From NCBI RefSeq assembly GCF_004216755.1, contig NZ_SGWZ01000001.1, forward strand, positions 558,001 to 622,000: DNA of 64,000 nucleotides, read 5' to 3'. Below, piece by piece: positions 26,136-33,870 of the stretch (within the stretch, counting starts at the first letter, position 1; every line of letters begins with the position of its first letter). This stretch comes from Kerstersia gyiorum (lineage in GTDB: Bacteria; Pseudomonadota; Gammaproteobacteria; Burkholderiales; Burkholderiaceae_B). The notes beneath the pieces were generated by a model. It was not told the DNA's origin. It did not search any database and worked only from the letters and a program-made list of their open reading frames with translations. The translations under genes and the position numbers were made by a program.

Positions 26136-27015
26136 ACGCTCCTGGCGGCTGGCCCGCCAGGCGATGGAAAAAGCGGCTGAAATAGGCGGGGTCCTTGAAG
26201 CCCAGCAAATGGGCGATCTCCGCGACAGGATGGCTGGTGAAAATCAGCAGCCGCTTTGATTCCTGCAATAGCCGTTCATTGACCAATTGCTTCGATGAGC
26301 AGCCGGCGACGCGCCGGCATGTCTCATTCAGGCGTAGGTCGCTGACATTGAGCAGTTCGCAGTAGCGTGCGATGGGCCAATGTTGCAGGAAGTGCTCCTC
26401 CAGCAGGGTATTGAAGGCGCGAAACAGTGCCAGATCATCCTTGCGTGCCGGTGGCGCGGGCATGGACGCCGGCGCCAGCCGCAACAGGCTGATGAACGTC
26501 AGCTGCGCCAGCAGGCGCAAGGCCTGCGCGCGGGCAGGACGGCGTGACTGGAACTCGGCGCGCAGGCGTTCGAACAGCTGGGTCAGGCCGTGGATTTCCT
26601 CGCGGTGGCTGCCGTCCAGCGCTTCAATGGACAGGCAGATGGGCGCGATGGCCTGCCCATGCACCAGCCCTGGTTCCGCATTCAACAGATCGGTGATGAT
26701 GGGCTGGCGAACGGTCAGCACATGGCCGCTGGCGTTGTCTTCGGTCACGAAGGCGTGGGCGAAGGCTGGCGGCGTCAGGAAGATCATCGGCCCGTCCAGG
26801 CGGTACAGGCTTTCGTCCATATGGACACGCACGGCTCCGCTGGCAACGTAATGCACCTGGAAGTAGCGATCGTGCCTGTGCACCGACATGCTGCGGCCCA
26901 GCCGGTTGGCCAGGGTGTCCAGCTCGGCGTAGTGGACATCGGCATCGGCATGCTCGGCGCCGGCCAGATGGCCGATGCCGAGATTGGGAATGGGTTGTCC
27001 GGTCGGAATGTTCAT
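26110..27015 (-). CDS. hpaA: HpaA-type AraC/XylS regulator of 4-hydroxyphenylacetate catabolism
   Basis: A 301-residue transcriptional activator. The N-terminal cupin-like sensor (about 25-130) contains SVHRHDRYFQVHYV and FLTPPAFAHAFVTED, closely like E. coli HpaA, which responds to HPA and phenylacetates. The C-terminal AraC DNA-binding domain has two helix-turn-helix units, the second with VAEIAHLLGFKDPAYFSRFFHR. The start is the ATG at 27015. It lies 76 bases downstream of hpaR on the same strand, so the two probably form one transcript. A paralogue is encoded at 29604-30536. It most likely activates one or both hydroxylase operons. Confidence 0.9.
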   Translation of the reverse strand: MNIPTGQPIPNLGIGHLAGAEHADADVHYAELDTLANRLGRSMSVHRHDRYFQVHYVASGAVRVHMDESLYRLDGPMIFLTPPAFAHAFVTEDNASGHVLTVRQPIITDLLNAEPGLVHGQAIAPICLSIEALDGSHREEIHGLTQLFERLRAEFQSRRPARAQALRLLAQLTFISLLRLAPASMPAPPARKDDLALFRAFNTLLEEHFLQHWPIARYCELLNVSDLRLNETCRRVAGCSSKQLVNERLLQESKRLLIFTSHPVAEIAHLLGFKDPAYFSRFFHRLAGQPPGAFRNEAASR

Positions 27016-27091
27016 GGTGGCACAGGAAACCACCGCGCGGCTGGCAGGGTTGGCCTGCGCAGGTGCCGGCGTGGCGGCATGGTGGCCCGCC

Positions 27092-27517
27092 TCAGGGTTT
27101 GACTTGCTTGAGTTCGTCGAGCAGGGCCAGCAATTGGTCCAGCTTGTCCTTGCCGAACTGCTGCTGCAGGCGGTTGTGGTTCTGTTCGACCTCGGCGGTC
27201 ATGCGCTGGTAGATATTGCTGCCGTTTTCCGTGATGCTGACGTAGATGCGGCGCTGGTCGTGCTCGGCCTTGCGCTTGCTCACCAGGCCATCGCGCTCCA
27301 TGCGGTTCAGGATGCCGGTCATGCTGGGCTTCAGGATACAGACCAGGTCAGCCAGTTGGTGGCTTTCCATGTCGCCATGCTGCTCTAGCGTGCGCAGGAT
27401 GCGCCATTGCTGCTCGGTAAGATTGTTGCGGTTGAGCGACGGACGGAAAAACTGCATGGACGCTTCGCGGGCCTGCAGCAGGGAGAGGGTAAGAAAAGGA
27501 CGGGTGATGATGGACAT
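27092..27517 (-). CDS. hpaR: MarR-family repressor of homoprotocatechuate degradation
   Basis: A 141-residue MarR/HpaR protein. It begins MSIITRPFLTLSLLQAREA and has FFRPSLNRNNLTEQQWRILRTL. The winged helix ends in KPSMTGILNRMERDGLVSKRKAEHDQRRIYVSIT, matching HpaR/HpcR of the E. coli homoprotocatechuate meta operon. HPA or homoprotocatechuate would release it from DNA. The start at 27517 aligns with HpaR N-termini; the longer open frame upstream does not. Its likely targets are the TTAAC(A/T)TGTTAA palindromes near hpaG1 and dctP. Confidence 0.92.
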   Translation of the reverse strand: MSIITRPFLTLSLLQAREASMQFFRPSLNRNNLTEQQWRILRTLEQHGDMESHQLADLVCILKPSMTGILNRMERDGLVSKRKAEHDQRRIYVSITENGSNIYQRMTAEVEQNHNRLQQQFGKDKLDQLLALLDELKQVKP

Positions 27518-27565
27518 GGGTTGATCAGCGGAAGGGGAGCCCCTGCCGGAAGCAGGCGGATATGA

Positions 27566-27591
27566 CCAGCCCGGCGCATTGGCCGGGCTGG
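27566..27591 (-). other. Perfect hairpin in the hpaR leader
   Basis: CCAGCCCGGC and GCCGGGCTGG form a perfect 10-bp stem with a 6-base loop, about 49 bases upstream of the hpaR start codon. No T-run follows on the minus strand, so a leader structure is as likely as a terminator. Confidence 0.45.
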
Positions 27592-27783
27592 CGCTGACCC
27601 GCAGCGGGGACAGTCTCCTGGGCATTGTTATGCCGTCTGGCCACAAGGTTTCCGCATGAAGCGTTGATGCCGGCCAGGGACGGTGGTTAATGCCTGATTA
27701 TGACGGATTTTGCGCTGCCGTAGGGAAGTGTTCCGGCAGGTTGGCCACCCTATTTTCAGGGGGCCGCGACAGGCCTGGCCAGT

Positions 27784-27810
27784 AACGCCCCGGGCTGCTG
27801 CCGGAGCGTT
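27784..27810 (-). terminator. Possible terminator hairpin after hpaB
   Basis: AACGCCCCGG pairs with CCGGAGCGTT (one mismatch) around a 7-base loop, 42 bases beyond the hpaB stop codon. It lacks a T-run on the minus strand, so support is weak. Confidence 0.35.
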
Positions 27811-27851
27811 GTTGCGGCTCTGCCGTGGTGCCAGGATTCGCTTGCCCGCGC

Positions 27852-29435
27852 TCAGGCCTGGCGGGGCTGGCGGATGCGGTCCAGGGCGTTGATGTCATTC
27901 GAGTTGTGCAGATGGGGCACGGTCCAGCCGTGCTGGTCGTATTCGGACAGGCACTGGTCCACCAAGCCCGTCATCTGCGCCAGTTTGCCGGAGGTTTTGG
28001 CATAGCCCAACGTCTGCAGGCGAATGTCGTCCTGGTTGCCGGCGTAGTTGATTTCATACAACTCGTGACGGCCGCCGAATTCACTGCCGATGGCATCCCA
28101 CATCAGCTTGAGTATCTTGATGCGTTGCACGTGGTCCATGCCGCCCGAGCCTCGGCAGTAGACCGACAGGTATTTGTCCAGTTCCGGGTTGGCGAGATCG
28201 CGCGCGCCCGATGGCAGGTAGATGAGGCCGCTGGCCACGGTCTGTTCGATGATCTTCTTGATGGCGGGGTAGGCGGTGGGCGCCATGACGCGGTAGGTCT
28301 GCATGGCCTGGTTGCTGGGCAGCAGCGCTGGCGTGCTCCAGCTATCCTGGCGCTCGGCTGCGCCGTACATGGCGTCGGTCAGCGACCAGAACAGGTTGCG
28401 CCAGGCAACGACTTCGCCGACCTGGGCGGCGACGCCGCGGAACTCCAGCGTGCCGGTGCATTCCAGCGCCTTGACCAGCAGGCCGCTGATGAAGTCCAGT
28501 TTTACCGCCAGGCGGGTGCAGCCCTGCATGGGATAGATGCGGCCGAAGCCGCCCTGACTGGCGAAGTTGCGGCAGCGTTCGTAGTCGCGGTGTACCAGCA
28601 CGTCTTCCCAGGGCACGAATACCTTGTCGAGGACCAGGATGGCGTCGTTTTCATCGAAACGGCTCGACAGCGGGTACTCGAAGGCGCCGCCGGTCAGGCC
28701 GGCCTGCAGCTCATAGGACGGCCGGCAGATCAGCTTGACGCCCCGGGCATTCATGGGCGCCAGGAACATGACGGCGAAATCGGTGTTGTCGCCCATGACC
28801 TGCGCCGAGCCGAAGCCGATGAAGTTGTAGTGGGTGAGCGCCGAATTGGTGGCCACCACTTTGGCACCGCTGACCACGATGCCCTTGTCGTTTTCTTCGA
28901 CGATGCGCATGAACACGTCGCTGACCTGGTCGCTGGGCAGGTTGCGGTCTATGGGTGGGTTGACGATGGCATGGTTGAGGTACAGCACCGATTCCTGGAT
29001 GCGGCGGTACCAGTGGCGCGCGTTGTCGGCGAAGCGACCGTAGAACTCCGGGTTGGCGCCCAGCGCCTGGCCGAAGGCGGCCTTGTAGTCCGGCGTGCGG
29101 CCCATCCAGCCATAGGACAGGCGCGACCAGGCGGCGATGGCATCGCGTTGTTCGCGCAGCTCGTCCTGCGTCCTGGGAATGGTGAAGAACTTGTGGGTAT
29201 AGCCGCCGCTGCCCGTGTCGGTGTTCCAGCACAGCTCATCCCGAGTGGCTGGGTCGTGCAGCGCGTCATACAGGTGCGCGACCGAGGCGGCGGCATTGCG
29301 AAACGCCGGGTGGGTGGTCACATCTTCGACGCGGTCGCCGTAGATATAGATTTCACGGCCATCGCGCAGGCTGGCCAGGTATTCCGCACCGGTCAGGGGG
29401 CGGTGGGTGTCGCTGCGGTAGCGTTCAGGGTACAT
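27852..29435 (-). CDS. hpaB: 4-Hydroxyphenylacetate 3-monooxygenase, oxygenase component
   Basis: A 527-residue FADH2-dependent monooxygenase converting 4-hydroxyphenylacetate to 3,4-dihydroxyphenylacetate. Long stretches match E. coli HpaB, for example NTDTGSGGYTHKFF, SRLSYGWMGRTPDYKAAF, GAKVVATNSALTHYN and the C-terminal NGWTVPHLHN-like QHGWTVPHLHN. The start at 29435 has GGAG 9 bases upstream and aligns with the E. coli N-terminus; an ATG 15 bases upstream is possible. No small HpaC reductase gene lies beside it, unlike E. coli hpaBC. Reduced flavin presumably comes from the C1-type reductase at 25176-26135. It has no sequence relation to the C2-type oxygenase in the same island, so the step is encoded twice. 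Confidence 0.95.
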   Translation of the reverse strand: MYPERYRSDTHRPLTGAEYLASLRDGREIYIYGDRVEDVTTHPAFRNAAASVAHLYDALHDPATRDELCWNTDTGSGGYTHKFFTIPRTQDELREQRDAIAAWSRLSYGWMGRTPDYKAAFGQALGANPEFYGRFADNARHWYRRIQESVLYLNHAIVNPPIDRNLPSDQVSDVFMRIVEENDKGIVVSGAKVVATNSALTHYNFIGFGSAQVMGDNTDFAVMFLAPMNARGVKLICRPSYELQAGLTGGAFEYPLSSRFDENDAILVLDKVFVPWEDVLVHRDYERCRNFASQGGFGRIYPMQGCTRLAVKLDFISGLLVKALECTGTLEFRGVAAQVGEVVAWRNLFWSLTDAMYGAAERQDSWSTPALLPSNQAMQTYRVMAPTAYPAIKKIIEQTVASGLIYLPSGARDLANPELDKYLSVYCRGSGGMDHVQRIKILKLMWDAIGSEFGGRHELYEINYAGNQDDIRLQTLGYAKTSGKLAQMTGLVDQCLSEYDQHGWTVPHLHNSNDINALDRIRQPRQA

Positions 29436-29603
29436 GCGTGCTGTCTCCATTCCTGGATTCTGGTGTCATGGGCATGCCAGGGCGTGGGCCTATGGCTGGG
29501 CCGGGAAAGAACCCTGCGGGCCGCCGGTTCGTTACCGGACGGTGCGTGCGTGGAACCCACATGGTAGGAACACAAAGACAGAAGTGGAATGCAGCTTTCG
29601 CCG

Positions 29604-30536
29604 TTAAGCTTGGACTTTTCGCAAGGCGCCGGGCGTGGCGCCCAACTGGCGGAAACGGACTGGCGGCATGCCGGTGCGCAGGCTGAAAAAGCGCGAAAAA
29701 TACGCAGGGTCCTGGAACCCCAGCGCAAAGCATATCTGGCTGACGGACTGATTGCTGTGCAGCAGCAGGCGCTTGGCTTCCTGCAGCTGGCGTTCAGCGA
29801 TGATCTGTTTGGAAGACATATCCGCCAGGCGGCGGCAGATCAGGTTCAGGCGTGCCGTCGTCAGCCCCAGCGTATCGGCGTAGCGTTGCAAGGGCCAGTT
29901 GTCGACGCAGTGCGCCACGAGCAACTGATTGAAGCGATGGAATAGCTGTAGCTCGGTTGGCGCAACCGGGCGCCGTGCCGGGGCGGCTGTTCCCAGGCGC
30001 AGCAGGGACGCGATGATCAGGCGCAATAGCGCCATCAGGTTGCCGTCACGTCCCGGGTGGCTGGCATGGAATTCGGCCTGGGCCTGGTGGAACAGGCGCT
30101 GCAGCGTATGGCCGGCGTCCTGTTCGTGCTTCTGGTGCGGCGCCAGCGCCACGCACAGCGGCTGGCCCAGCGCCACGCTGAATTCGGCTTCGTCGTGGAA
30201 CAGGCTCCAGACGCGTTGCTGCCGGATGGTCAGAGTGATGCCTTCGCTGTCGGCATCCGTGACAAAGGCATGGGGGACGCCCGGCGGGGTGAAAAAGCAC
30301 ACGGGTCCCGGCAGCCGGTATTGCTGGTCGTCGAGGTACAGGTGTACCTGACCATTGAAAATGCAATGGATCTGGAAGAATCGGTCGTGTCGGTGAACCG
30401 GCACGCTGCGGCCGAAAAATGAACTCAGCCGGCCATGTTCGTCGCAGTGGAAATCTGCGTCGGCATAGCGCTGGTCATGAACGGGGCCCAGGTCCAGAAA
30501 GGGAATGGGCGCGGTTTTCCAGGTCGTGCTCGTCAA
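29604..30536 (-). CDS. hpaA: Second HpaA-type AraC/XylS regulator (paralogue)
   Basis: A 310-residue AraC-family protein clearly paralogous to the regulator at 26110-27015. It has PIPFLDLGPVHDQRYADADF at the start, SVPVHRHDRFFQIHCI, FFTPPGVPHAFVTDADS, and the C-terminal VSQICFALGFQDPAYFSRFFS helix-turn-helix. The initiation codon is TTG at 30534-30536: the frame closes with a stop five codons upstream and no ATG or GTG fits the conserved N-terminus. It lies upstream of hpaB on the same strand (168-base gap), so it may be the dedicated hpaB activator while the other copy serves the C2/C1 pair. That division of labour is inferred. Confidence 0.88.
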   Translation of the reverse strand: MTSTTWKTAPIPFLDLGPVHDQRYADADFHCDEHGRLSSFFGRSVPVHRHDRFFQIHCIFNGQVHLYLDDQQYRLPGPVCFFTPPGVPHAFVTDADSEGITLTIRQQRVWSLFHDEAEFSVALGQPLCVALAPHQKHEQDAGHTLQRLFHQAQAEFHASHPGRDGNLMALLRLIIASLLRLGTAAPARRPVAPTELQLFHRFNQLLVAHCVDNWPLQRYADTLGLTTARLNLICRRLADMSSKQIIAERQLQEAKRLLLHSNQSVSQICFALGFQDPAYFSRFFSLRTGMPPVRFRQLGATPGALRKVQA

Positions 30537-30839
30537 CGATTGGCTTACCTATATCAATATCCGGGCGGGGGCCACGCAAAGGGGGGCGGACATGCATCGC
30601 GGCAGCAGCGGCAATGCACGGGCTGGCGCGATGGTAGCAAGGCCATGGCCTGATTGCTGCTTTTTACTGGTTGTGCGCAGGGTATTTGCCCTGGCCGTGG
30701 CGGTCTGCCTGAGGCAGGGAACGCTGCCCGGAGTATCCGGGCAGCGTTTCAGCACGCGGGCGCCATGCAGGCGCAAGGCCGGCGGGCGTGGCCATGCCAG
30801 TCTTGCGCTGCGGCGCGGGGGGGCGCCGGGGGCAGGGCG
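30537..30839. other. Intergenic region between second hpaA and gabD
   Basis: 303 bases with no credible gene. It contains the start-side region of the TTG-initiated hpaA paralogue (AT-rich TATATCAATATC at about 30549-30560) and, on the gabD side, a self-complementary CTGCCTGAGGCAG followed by a strong terminator-like hairpin. Confidence 0.55.
30720..30748. terminator. Strong 13-bp hairpin at the end of the hpa catabolic train
   Basis: AACGCTGCCCGGA and TCCGGGCAGCGTT form a perfect 13-bp stem with a 3-base loop, about 90 bases after the gabD stop (minus strand). A second self-complementary CTGCCTGAGGCAG sits just beside it. There is no T-run, but the position fits the end of the long minus-strand operon. 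Confidence 0.65.
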
Positions 30840-32324
30840 TCAGGCGCCGATGCCGCCCATGCAGACGTACTTCAGTTCGAGGTAGTCTTCGATGCCGTAC
30901 TTCGAGCCTTCACGGCCCATGCCCGATTCCTTGATGCCGCCGAAAGGCGCGATCTCGGTGGAGATGATGCCTTCGTTGACGCCTACCATGCCATATTCCA
31001 GTGCTTCGCTGACGCGCCAGGCGCGGCCCAGGTCGCGGGTAAACAGGTAGGAGGCCAGGCCGAACTCGGTGTCGTTGGCCATGCGGATGGCGTCGGCTTC
31101 GGTGCTGAAACGGAAGATGGGAGCCAGCGGGCCGAAAGTTTCGTCGCGCGCCACCAGCATTTCAGGCGTGACATCGCCCAGCACAGTCGGTTCGAAGAAG
31201 GTGCCGCCCAGCGCATGCGGTTTGCCGCCAGCCAGGACGCGAGCGCCCTTGCCGATGGCATCGGCAATGTGTTCTTCGACCTTGGCCACGGCCTTGGCGT
31301 TGATCAGCGGACCTTGCTCTGCACCGGGCTCCTGGGCCGGAGCCACCTTGAGTGCATTGACGGCCTCGGCCAGCTTGGCGGCGAAGGTGTCATAGATACC
31401 GTCTTGTACCAGCACGCGGTTGGTGCAGACGCAGGTCTGGCCGCTATTGCGGAATTTCGAGGCCAGCACGCCCTGGATGGCGGCGTCCAGGTCGGCGTCG
31501 TCAAATACGATGAACGGCGCATTGCCGCCCAGTTCCATGCTGACCTTCTTCATGGTGTCTGCGCTTTGCGCCATCAGCAGCTTGCCGATGCCGGTGGAAC
31601 CGGTGAAGGACAGCTTGCGCACGACCGGGCTGCGCGTCAGCGCGCCGCCGATGGCGCGGGCGTCGCCGGTGACGACGTTGACCACGCCGGCGGGGATGCC
31701 GGCGCGCTCGGCCAGTTCAGCCAGCGCCAGCGCGGACAGCGGGGTTTCCGAAGCCGGCTTGATCACGACCGTGCAGCCTGCCGCCAGGGCCGGGCCGGCC
31801 TTGCGGGTAATCATCGCATTGGGGAAGTTCCACGGCGTGATGGCCGCGACCACACCGATGGGCTGCTTGACGACCAGCAGGCGGCGACCGGAGCGGTCTT
31901 GCGGGATGATGTCGCCGTAAATGCGCTTGGCTTCCTCGGCAAACCATTCGATGAAGCTGGCACCGTAGGCAATTTCGCCACGGCTTTCTGCCAGCGGCTT
32001 GCCTTGTTCCAGGCTCAGCAGGCGGGCCAGGTCTTCCTGGTTTTCCATCATCAGCTCGAACCAGCGGCGCAGCAACGCGGAGCGCTGCTTGGCCGTCATT
32101 GCGCGCCAGGCCGGCAGGGCCTGCTCGGCGGCCTGGATGGCGCGGTCGGTCTCGGCCTCGCCCAGCGATGGAACGCTGGCGATCTGGCTGAGGTCAGCGG
32201 GGTTGGTGACCGGGAAAGTCTTGCCGCTGTCGGCGTTGACCCATTGGCCGTTGATATAGGCTTGCGTACGCAGCAGGCTGGCGTCGTTCAGGGCAAGCGA
32301 AGCGGGGGTGTGTTGGGTGCTCAT
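30840..32324 (-). CDS. gabD: Succinate-semialdehyde dehydrogenase
   Basis: A 494-residue NAD(P)-dependent aldehyde dehydrogenase oxidising succinic semialdehyde to succinate. The catalytic Cys is in NSGQTCVCTNR and the general-base Glu in MELGGNAPFIVFDDAD; the cofactor site shows FTGSTGIGKLL. The segment NGQWVNADSGKTF near the start and length fit GabD. The hpa pathway aldolase HpaI, encoded upstream in the same train, releases pyruvate and succinic semialdehyde, so this enzyme closes the pathway into the TCA cycle. It is separated from the FeaB-like gene by 15 bases. Confidence 0.92.
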   Translation of the reverse strand: MSTQHTPASLALNDASLLRTQAYINGQWVNADSGKTFPVTNPADLSQIASVPSLGEAETDRAIQAAEQALPAWRAMTAKQRSALLRRWFELMMENQEDLARLLSLEQGKPLAESRGEIAYGASFIEWFAEEAKRIYGDIIPQDRSGRRLLVVKQPIGVVAAITPWNFPNAMITRKAGPALAAGCTVVIKPASETPLSALALAELAERAGIPAGVVNVVTGDARAIGGALTRSPVVRKLSFTGSTGIGKLLMAQSADTMKKVSMELGGNAPFIVFDDADLDAAIQGVLASKFRNSGQTCVCTNRVLVQDGIYDTFAAKLAEAVNALKVAPAQEPGAEQGPLINAKAVAKVEEHIADAIGKGARVLAGGKPHALGGTFFEPTVLGDVTPEMLVARDETFGPLAPIFRFSTEADAIRMANDTEFGLASYLFTRDLGRAWRVSEALEYGMVGVNEGIISTEIAPFGGIKESGMGREGSKYGIEDYLELKYVCMGGIGA

Positions 32325-32339
32325 TGTCAGATCCTGATC

Positions 32340-33827
32340 TCAGTGCCGGATGATGACGGACTTCAGTTCCGTGTAGTCGTCGATGAAGGCCGAACCGAAT
32401 TCTCGGCCCAGGCCGGACTGCTTGGCGCCGCCGAAAGGCACGGCGGGGTCCAGCAGCGTATGCATGTTGACCCAGACAGTGCCGGCCTGGATGCGCGGCA
32501 CGTAGTTCAGGGCCTTGCCCAGGTCGTTGGTCCAGAGGCTGGCCGACAGGCCATAGGGCGTATCGTTGAAGAGGTTCAGCAGTTCTTCTTCGTCGTCATA
32601 GGCGAGGAAAGTGGCCACGGGGCCGAAGGTTTCCTCGTTGAGCAGCGCAGCCTTGGCATCCTTGGCCACCAGTACGGTGGGCTCGACGAAGTAGCCGGGG
32701 CCGTCCACCGGTTTGGCGCCGTGCACGATAGTGCAGCCTTCGGCGCGGGCCTGGGAGAACAGTGACAGCAGCTTGTCGAAGTGAGGTTTGTTGGACAGCG
32801 GACCGAATTGCGAGGCGTCGTCCAGCGGGTCGCCGATGCGCAGCGTGCTCAGGGTGGCGGAAAGTTTTTCCAGGATTTCGTCCTGGCGCGAACGGTGCAC
32901 GAAGAAACGCTCGCCAGCGGCGCAGATCTGGCCCTGGTGCAGAAAGCCTGCTTCCATGATGCCGGCCACGGCCTTGTCGGCATCGACATCCTTGAGGAAA
33001 CCGACGGAATTCTTGCCGCCCAGCTCCAGCGTGAAGCGCGTCAGCTTGGCCCCCAGCGCGGTGCGGCCCACGGCGATGCCGGTAGGCACGGAGCCGGTAA
33101 AGCTGACCTTCGCGGTGCCGTCATGTTCGATGAGCTGGCGGCCGACATCGCCACCGCCGTTGAGCACGTTCAGCACGCCATCCGGCAGGCCGGCTTCGCG
33201 AGCCAGTTCGGCCACGCGCAGCAGCGTGAGCGGGGTGAATTCGCTGGGCTTGATAATGCTGGTGCAACCCGTTGCCAGGGCCGAGCCGAACTTCCAGACG
33301 GCGATCATGATGGAGAAGTTCCATGGCACGATGCCGGCCACGACGCCCAGGGGCTCGCGGCGCGTGAAAGCGGTGTAGCGCTCGCCATTGAAGGACGGCA
33401 GCGACGGGTTGATGGTTTCGCCCGTGATGCGTGTGGCGGCGCCGGCATAGTGGCGCAGGAAGGCGGCCGCCTGGCCGACTTCGAAGGCGCGCGAAATATT
33501 GATCAGCTTGCCCGATTGCAGGGTTTCCAGCTGCGCCAGTTCTTCAGTGTGTTCCAGCAGCTTGTCGGCGATGCGCAGCAGCAGTTCACCGCGTTGCGCC
33601 GGCGTGGTGTTGGCCCAGGCGCCGCTGAAGGCGCGCTGCGACGATGCGACGGCGGCGTCGATATCCGCCTGTGTGGCGCTGGCGATGCTGGCAACGGTCT
33701 GGCCGGTAGCCGGATTGACGATGGCGATACGGGCGCCGCTGCTGGCGACGGCCTGGCCGTCGATGAAATGGCCGTGCTGGCGGGCCAGGAAGGCTTCGAC
33801 TTCGGGGAGCAGAGTGACTTGGCTCAT
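32340..33827 (-). CDS. feaB: Phenylacetaldehyde/4-hydroxyphenylacetaldehyde dehydrogenase (FeaB-like)
   Basis: A 495-residue aldehyde dehydrogenase. The catalytic Cys lies in HQGQICAAGERFF, the Glu in LELGGKNSVGFL, and the cofactor-binding motif is FTGSVPTGIAVG. Segments such as GETINPSLPSFNGERYTAFTRREPLGVV and LFSQARAEGC fit the FeaB/StyD phenylacetaldehyde dehydrogenases better than betaine or GABA-related ones. In this operon it would oxidise (4-hydroxy)phenylacetaldehyde, formed from tyramine, tyrosol or phenethyl compounds, to (4-hydroxy)phenylacetate, the entry substrate. It lies 43 bases downstream of the GMC oxidoreductase and 15 bases upstream of gabD. Confidence 0.82.
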   Translation of the reverse strand: MSQVTLLPEVEAFLARQHGHFIDGQAVASSGARIAIVNPATGQTVASIASATQADIDAAVASSQRAFSGAWANTTPAQRGELLLRIADKLLEHTEELAQLETLQSGKLINISRAFEVGQAAAFLRHYAGAATRITGETINPSLPSFNGERYTAFTRREPLGVVAGIVPWNFSIMIAVWKFGSALATGCTSIIKPSEFTPLTLLRVAELAREAGLPDGVLNVLNGGGDVGRQLIEHDGTAKVSFTGSVPTGIAVGRTALGAKLTRFTLELGGKNSVGFLKDVDADKAVAGIMEAGFLHQGQICAAGERFFVHRSRQDEILEKLSATLSTLRIGDPLDDASQFGPLSNKPHFDKLLSLFSQARAEGCTIVHGAKPVDGPGYFVEPTVLVAKDAKAALLNEETFGPVATFLAYDDEEELLNLFNDTPYGLSASLWTNDLGKALNYVPRIQAGTVWVNMHTLLDPAVPFGGAKQSGLGREFGSAFIDDYTELKSVIIRH

Positions 33828-33870
33828 TTGATATGACTCCGTGTGTTCGGCTTGCCGTGTGCCGTGGTGA

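Larger units (their letters stand above)
27518..27851. other. Intergenic region between hpaB end and hpaR start
   Basis: 334 bases with no credible gene. Close to hpaR (27566-27591) there is a perfect 10-bp hairpin; close to hpaB (27784-27810) there is a 10-position stem with one mismatch. The region should hold the hpaR promoter and hpaB termination signal, but no clear -35/-10 pair was found. Confidence 0.5.

Noticed and set aside
27852..29435. Naming this gene pvcC (pyoverdine chromophore type) instead of hpaB
   Set aside because: Extended identity to E. coli HpaB, including the N- and C-terminal segments, and location in an hpa cluster make HpaB the better call.
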